A DNA stretch of 25,629 nt from a virus: the IMG/VR virus record IMGVR_UViG_3300042898_005872, positions 1-25,629 of that record, one strand, 5' to 3'. Shown here piece after piece: positions 21,274 to 25,629 of the stretch. The translations under genes were made by a program, and so were the position numbers. The notes beneath the pieces were generated by a model, which saw only the letters and a program-made list of their open reading frames with translations, had not been told where the DNA came from and made no database searches. How positions within the stretch are numbered: position 1 is the first letter of the stretch; each line of letters opens with the position of its first letter.

Positions 21274-22521
21274 TCAAAATAGTGAATTATTTACAATTAA
21301 TGTTTCAGGTATAGACTTAATATTCATAGCTTCAAGAAGTCTATTTGTAGGCTCTATTACTTTTTTTGAGAATTGTTTATCATAATCAATCAAAGGTGCA
21401 AATTCTTTAGGATGATTTAAAGGTAAATAACAAAAAACATCGTCTTTTTTGAAAAGAGTTTTTGTGTAGTATACTTTTACTTTATCACTTGATTTAATTC
21501 TATGATATTTCATATTGTATTTTGAACGAGATAATAAATGATTATAAATAGCAGAACCTCTAATATGCATAGGACAAGCTTTTTTTACTGCAACTTCAGT
21601 CCCATCATTTATTACCCATTTACCATAATCTGATATTCTTTTTGTTTCACATATTTCATCTAAATCTTTCATTTCCATTTCTTTACGCCACTTTTTAAGA
21701 ATATTTAAAATCACATCAAATTTAATTGTCCCTTCTTTTTTCTGTGAGTTTAAAATTAGCATTAACATTTCTTTTAACTTTATTCTACACCAAGATGGGT
21801 GAGATGGTTTAACTGCTTCTAATCCAGTAACAGAAAGAACGCCTTCGGATTTTTCTGAATATTTTATACCTTCTACAAAAACTTCTTCATTTTTAACTTT
21901 AATAGATGTCGCTTTCCATGCTAACTCTATAGCATAATTTTTCTTAGCTATAAATATTCCAATACGTATTAATTTTTCAAATTCAAAATCCATAAGATTA
22001 ATAGTATTTCTTTTTTTTGCATAAAGATCATATGCATGTGTAATATAGTTATGTAGTCTATACTTATAAATATTTATTATAAAATCTACAGGATCATCTT
22101 CTTTATAGTTTGCTGATTTTAAAACTCTATCAAATCTAAAATAAGCAGAATCAGTATCACCTTGTATCAATAAAGATTCTTCGCCTAAATGTTCTATTGG
22201 ATTTGTTAAATTTAACAATTTATGCAATTTATTATCTTTGTGCCAATGATTTGTAAAATAATTATCAAATATTTTTTTTGCATGTAAAGAAATATCGACG
22301 CTTTGTTGAGTAATTGCCTCTGCTACATTTACATTAAAACATATAAAATGTGTATTTCCAAAAGCACCATAAACAGAGTTAATAAAGATTTTAATACCTT
22401 GCTCTTCGTTAAAAAGATCATGTCTTAGTTTATTTAATCTTTCTATTTCAGCCTTTATTTCTTCATATGTAGCAGTTTCAAGATCAATGCTGACATATTT
22501 TATATTATTATTTTGAATCAT
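21274..22521 (-). CDS. DNA polymerase, family B, C-terminal piece only (T4 gp43-like)
   Basis: It holds the second half of a T4-type polymerase. A fingers-like helix is followed by motif B KIFINSVYGAFGN (about 44-56), motif C QGDTDS (120-125), KKNYA (193-197, the KxY position) and thumb CPMHIRGS (316-323). It ends in NNSLF, like the clamp-binding tail of gp43. Exonuclease motifs and motif A (DxxSLYPS) are absent, and the frame closes 24 bases above the ATG, so this is not an annotation error within the window. The start is placed at ATG 22521 (TTG at 22536 possible), overlapping the clamp gene by 14 bases. Activity requires a partner carrying motif A, expected outside this window. A decaying pseudogene is unlikely given its place in the operon. 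Confidence 0.88.
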   Translation of the reverse strand: MIQNNNIKYVSIDLETATYEEIKAEIERLNKLRHDLFNEEQGIKIFINSVYGAFGNTHFICFNVNVAEAITQQSVDISLHAKKIFDNYFTNHWHKDNKLHKLLNLTNPIEHLGEESLLIQGDTDSAYFRFDRVLKSANYKEDDPVDFIINIYKYRLHNYITHAYDLYAKKRNTINLMDFEFEKLIRIGIFIAKKNYAIELAWKATSIKVKNEEVFVEGIKYSEKSEGVLSVTGLEAVKPSHPSWCRIKLKEMLMLILNSQKKEGTIKFDVILNILKKWRKEMEMKDLDEICETKRISDYGKWVINDGTEVAVKKACPMHIRGSAIYNHLLSRSKYNMKYHRIKSSDKVKVYYTKTLFKKDDVFCYLPLNHPKEFAPLIDYDKQFSKKVIEPTNRLLEAMNIKSIPETLIVNNSLF

Positions 22522-23296
22522 TTCTTCCAACGACAAGGATAGTTTTTGAATCCAAAGACATAAAAATTAATTTTGTATGACCAACTTTTACATTATATGA
22601 CTCATGATCTAGCATATTTAAATAGTTTTTAGGAAAACTAGCAGAAATATCTGCATTTCCTTTATTCTTTTGTGATGCTAATTTATACTCAAAGTTTTTA
22701 TTTCCGAAAGTTACTGAATTTTCATGATATTTAGCATAAATATCATTATTAATTTTATCAATATTTGAAAATTTCTTGATTTTTGTTAAATCTTCTAACG
22801 ATAAGTCAAATTCAAATATGGGTTCAGGAATATTAGATATCTCATTGAAAAACTTTTCATTTGTAATAATTCCGTAAATTGATAAAGAACCATTGTCAAA
22901 AGAAAATTGCAAATCTTTATTATTATTTAATGTTGTTTTCATTGCTACATATTCTTCTTCTATATCCAATCCTGCAAGTTTTAAGTATGTGATTTTCATA
23001 GAAACATGATCAGAAGACTCTAAAAATTTAAGTGCTTGTTGATAATGTTTAACATTAATAATACCAACCTTTAGATTATCAGGAACATATTCTTCATTTA
23101 CTTGTAAAATTTCTTCTAAATTTAAAGCAGAATATTTAATAGCACTTCTATCTGGGGTATATGTTCTAGAATAAAACTCATCAGGAGTAATTTCTAAAAG
23201 GAGATTTTCATCAAATTGTGAAAATCTATCAAGAAATGTATGGAATTTATTAACATTAATATTAATATAATTAAGAGTTTCATTTTTTTCTTTCAT
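22508..23296 (-). CDS. Sliding clamp (gp45-like)
   Basis: A processivity clamp that rings DNA and tethers the polymerase. The 262-residue protein has the tandem strand-helix layout of PCNA/gp45: an N-terminal FDENLLLEITPDEF region, a central IIN..HYQQALKFLE helix, DLQFSFDNGSLSIYG strands, a second FDLSLEDLTKIKKFS repeat and the final YNVKVGHTKLIFMSLD / TILVVGRND strands. It is first in the replication operon and overlaps the polymerase gene. The start is set at ATG 23296; an in-frame TTG at 23308 is less likely. No clamp-loader genes (44/62) are in the window. Sequence identity is low, so the call leans on pattern and context. Confidence 0.72.
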   Translation of the reverse strand: MKEKNETLNYININVNKFHTFLDRFSQFDENLLLEITPDEFYSRTYTPDRSAIKYSALNLEEILQVNEEYVPDNLKVGIINVKHYQQALKFLESSDHVSMKITYLKLAGLDIEEEYVAMKTTLNNNKDLQFSFDNGSLSIYGIITNEKFFNEISNIPEPIFEFDLSLEDLTKIKKFSNIDKINNDIYAKYHENSVTFGNKNFEYKLASQKNKGNADISASFPKNYLNMLDHESYNVKVGHTKLIFMSLDSKTILVVGRNDSK

Positions 23297-23327
23297 TCTG
23301 TTTTCCAAATTAAAGTTAATTGTTCTT

Positions 23328-23333
23328 ATTATA
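23328..23333 (-). promoter_or_regulatory. Candidate promoter of the replication operon (TATAAT)
   Basis: The minus strand reads GGTATAATAAG, a sigma70-like TATAAT 31 bases upstream of the clamp ATG. No good -35 or TTTG is seen at the right distance. The 139-base divergent gap 23297-23435 also contains TTTGAA-N5-TTCAAA, which resembles the inverted repeat at 260-274. Confidence 0.3.
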
Positions 23334-23385
23334 CCTTTTATTTGACATTTGAAAAAAGTTCAAAAAAAGCATTTTATTTTTTTTT

Positions 23386-23394
23386 GATATATAG
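23386..23394 (+). promoter_or_regulatory. Candidate late promoter (GATATATAG)
   Basis: GATATATAG follows a T-run and lies 41 bases before the ATG at 23436. It is one of the six GATATATA(A/G) copies in gaps ahead of + strand genes. Confidence 0.38.
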
Positions 23395-23435
23395 ATAGAC
23401 AATAAATTGTAATAATAAATCAATAACACAAAACA

Positions 23436-25629
23436 ATGAATTCTGCTGATAATAGTTTACACGATGTCGTTCAAGAATTAATGCGAACTCACGCTAATTC
23501 TTTAGAAATTTTATCTAAATTTTCAGAAGCTTTTACTTCTACAGCCGAAAGCGTTTCAGTTAATATTGTAAACTCTGATGGTATATCTACATCATATCAA
23601 GTCCCTTCATTAGGATATTTAAGATCTGAATTAAAGAGATTAGAGGAAAATGTAAAGGGACTATCTGGAGTTGATTCTGGAAGTGCTACTATACGTTTAG
23701 AAGATGGTACATATAAACGTATCATGGCTTCGGGAAATAATAAAGAACCAAATAGAATAGGTACATTAAATGTTCCATCTAGATTTACAAGAAGAAATAA
23801 TTGGTTTTTTGATAATTTTATTAATCCGATGCTTGTTGTTACATTTGATGTTACTAGTTATGTAAATTCAGATGTTAGAAGTGTATGGTATAGACGAGTT
23901 ATCGTAAATACTGATACTGATGATAAGAGGGCAATTTTCGATCAAAATATTAAAGGAAGAAATGATATAGAATATGAAACCTTGATGCTATTTCTAAATG
24001 GAAGAGGAATAAACCATTTTGTTGATGAAGATGAGTATAGATTTCCACCTTCTATTAGTCAGTATACAGGTACTTTTGATGTAATTTCTATTTTAAATTC
24101 TGATACTACAGGTTCTGGTAATTCCAAAGTTTATAGATTTAATAAATTAACATATACCAATAACTTAAACCAAACAGTAGATACTGAAACTTTAAAGATT
24201 GGAGATATTTTATCTACAAAAGGAGCAGCAAGATACAGAGTAGATGAAGTAAATAAAACAGATAATAGTATAAGACTTACTCTTACAAGTGGATTTGAAT
24301 TAATTCCTGTAGGTATTGATGTATTATACATTATGTCTGAAGTTTTAACATTAAGACAAGTTGAAGTTTCATTAGGTCATGATGAAAGACAAGTTATTTT
24401 CTTTAGACCTGTTAATAATACAACATCTATAGCTTCGACTAAATGGTCACCTGGCGTAAGTGTTTATTCTAATGACTTAAGGATAAGAACTTCAGATACT
24501 GATATGTCATTAGATGAATACTACAAAAAATACTGTATTGATTTTGGTGCTCAACTATTAGACGTAGCTAAGAATAAGCCAGTTCCTACTACTCAGGGAT
24601 TAAAACCTGATGCACCTCTTTTAAAATCAGAATACTTTAAAGTTGTAATTGCAAATGAGCATAAACTACAATCTCAAGATACAGAAGTGTTAAGACGAAA
24701 GTTTGCTGAAAAAAATAGACTTCAATCTGAGATACAACAATTGGAAAGTTCTATTGCAAAGACAAAAGAAGAATTTCAAACTACTAACTTTAGAACACCT
24801 TCTGATCAAAGAATAATTTCTACTAAACTTAGTAATCTTATTGATCAGAAGAATAATTTATCTACTCTTTATTCTACTATAGTTAGAGAGATGGGTTCTA
24901 TGAATGTTTCAGAGACATCATTAGAAAACCCAAAATATAGAATCCGAGGATTTTTTCCTATACCTAGTCCAAAAACAAATGTAAAAAGTGGACAACAAAA
25001 TATCATACAATTTATAATACAATATAGATATTTACGATTAGATGGTACTGCAAGTGGTCCAAAAACATTTGAATTTAATGATTCTTCAGGTAATAACTCA
25101 AAAGGGTATTATGCAGAATGGACTGAAGTTATAACTCCTGTTAGAAAACAAGTGTATGATTCTGCTAATCAGAAATACGTGTGGGCAAATGAAGATGTTA
25201 ATGATCCTGATATCGTTAATATTAATCAAGTAGATATACCTATTACTCCTAATGAAAAAGTGGAAATTCGTATAGCATCTGTAAGTGAAGCAGGATTTCC
25301 ATATAACCCTTTAAAATCAGATTATTCTACTAGTGTGACAGTAGATTTTCCTACAGAACTTATTAGAACAAATGAAACAAATCTTTTACAACAAGCCCAA
25401 TTAGAACTGAATAAAGTTGATGTTCTTGCTACACTTAATGCACAAGGTCTAGAAGTTATATTAGCAAGTGCGTTTACACAAGGAGATCAGGTATTTGTTT
25501 CGAAGGGCGATGATGTCGCTTCAGGATTTGTTACAGATTCTGGAACTGCTCTTTCAGTATATGCTAAATTTAAAGAAATGGAGAATAGATTATCAGGAGT
25601 TATGGAAATTATTAATACTGCTAAACCTA
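23436..25629 (+). CDS. Large virion (probably baseplate/tail) protein, 3' end outside window
   Basis: An uninterrupted frame from ATG 23436 to the window end, 731 codons, incomplete. The start MNSADNSLHDVVQELMRTH is helical. Then come SVNIVNSDG..TSYQVPSLGYLRSELKRLEENVKGL (65-76 region helical) and FTRRNNWFFDNFINPMLVV, a pattern seen in large structural proteins of contractile phages. A coiled coil lies at about 415-450 (LQSEIQQLESSIAKTKEEF). After it come fibronectin-like strands (FIIQYRYLRLDG, EKVEIRIASVSEAG) with YNP..SDYS. It is divergent from the replication operon and preceded by a late-promoter-like element. I cannot assign a T4 gene number; a baseplate wedge component is the best guess. 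Confidence 0.6.
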   Translation, partial: MNSADNSLHDVVQELMRTHANSLEILSKFSEAFTSTAESVSVNIVNSDGISTSYQVPSLGYLRSELKRLEENVKGLSGVDSGSATIRLEDGTYKRIMASGNNKEPNRIGTLNVPSRFTRRNNWFFDNFINPMLVVTFDVTSYVNSDVRSVWYRRVIVNTDTDDKRAIFDQNIKGRNDIEYETLMLFLNGRGINHFVDEDEYRFPPSISQYTGTFDVISILNSDTTGSGNSKVYRFNKLTYTNNLNQTVDTETLKIGDILSTKGAARYRVDEVNKTDNSIRLTLTSGFELIPVGIDVLYIMSEVLTLRQVEVSLGHDERQVIFFRPVNNTTSIASTKWSPGVSVYSNDLRIRTSDTDMSLDEYYKKYCIDFGAQLLDVAKNKPVPTTQGLKPDAPLLKSEYFKVVIANEHKLQSQDTEVLRRKFAEKNRLQSEIQQLESSIAKTKEEFQTTNFRTPSDQRIISTKLSNLIDQKNNLSTLYSTIVREMGSMNVSETSLENPKYRIRGFFPIPSPKTNVKSGQQNIIQFIIQYRYLRLDGTASGPKTFEFNDSSGNNSKGYYAEWTEVITPVRKQVYDSANQKYVWANEDVNDPDIVNINQVDIPITPNEKVEIRIASVSEAGFPYNPLKSDYSTSVTVDFPTELIRTNETNLLQQAQLELNKVDVLATLNAQGLEVILASAFTQGDQVFVSKGDDVASGFVTDSGTALSVYAKFKEMENRLSGVMEIINTAKP

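Noticed and set aside
22488-22536. Intein C-terminal fragment at the start of the polymerase piece
   Set aside because: A split intein would explain the split gene, but the residues before motif B (QNNNIKYVSIDLE...) lack the HN junction and intein block motifs; they look like a fingers helix.
21266-23308. TTG start codons at 21277, 22536 and 23308
   Set aside because: Each has an in-frame ATG 12 to 15 bases downstream with an A-rich leader; the ATGs were chosen.
260-23368. Shared TTTGAA...TTCAAA inverted repeats at 260-274 and 23350-23366
   Set aside because: The spacers differ (3 and 5 bases) and such A/T-rich arms are expected by chance in this sequence.

Overview
The window looks like part of the genome of a large, lytic, contractile-tailed phage with a T4-type replication core and T4-type neck genes. 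The DNA is very AT-rich throughout. Most genes have no Shine-Dalgarno sequence, only A/T-rich leaders, and several gaps carry TAnnTTTG elements typical of Bacteroidetes promoters. A host in the Bacteroidetes (Flavobacteria-like) is therefore the best inference, but it is not proven. No clear host chromosomal gene is visible.

Left part (1-2972, + strand): the end of an unknown gene; a complete transfer-messenger RNA gene (300-688) whose tag frame encodes an unusually long 24-residue peptide ending AIAA; an M28-type zinc aminopeptidase-like gene; then a run of small genes (membrane-anchored, HTH-like, acidic and two tiny membrane proteins), partly overlapping.

Middle part (3074-13513, + strand): virion genes. 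They are a T4 gp13-like neck protein, a DUF3008-like protein, a 1277-residue tail/baseplate protein whose C-terminal half is built of 16-residue repeats, a gp5/VgrG-like central spike without lysozyme, a 1148-residue protein with a coiled coil and Gly-rich linkers, and a tail-tube-fold protein. Gaps in front of several of these genes carry a recurring GATATATA(A/G) element that resembles T4 late promoters. A stand-alone 3'-5' exonuclease of the PolB proofreading type follows (13558-14271).

Right part (14264-23296, - strand): an eroded sugar-epimerase-like protein, a small-terminase-like candidate, a neck-like structural protein with a lectin-like C-terminus, an unknown gene, and a compact replication operon. 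In transcription order the operon is sliding clamp, C-terminal half only of a T4-like DNA polymerase, UvsX recombinase, a small unknown, and DnaB/gp41-like helicase. The polymerase piece starts in the fingers, just before motif B. Motif A is absent here and the exonuclease is a separate gene, so the polymerase appears to be split into at least three genes. A divergent promoter region (about 23297-23435) then leads into another large + strand structural gene that runs off the window end.

The main points of interest are the phage tmRNA with its long tag next to a peptidase gene, the multi-part DNA polymerase, the giant 16-residue repeat protein, and the candidate late-promoter motif.
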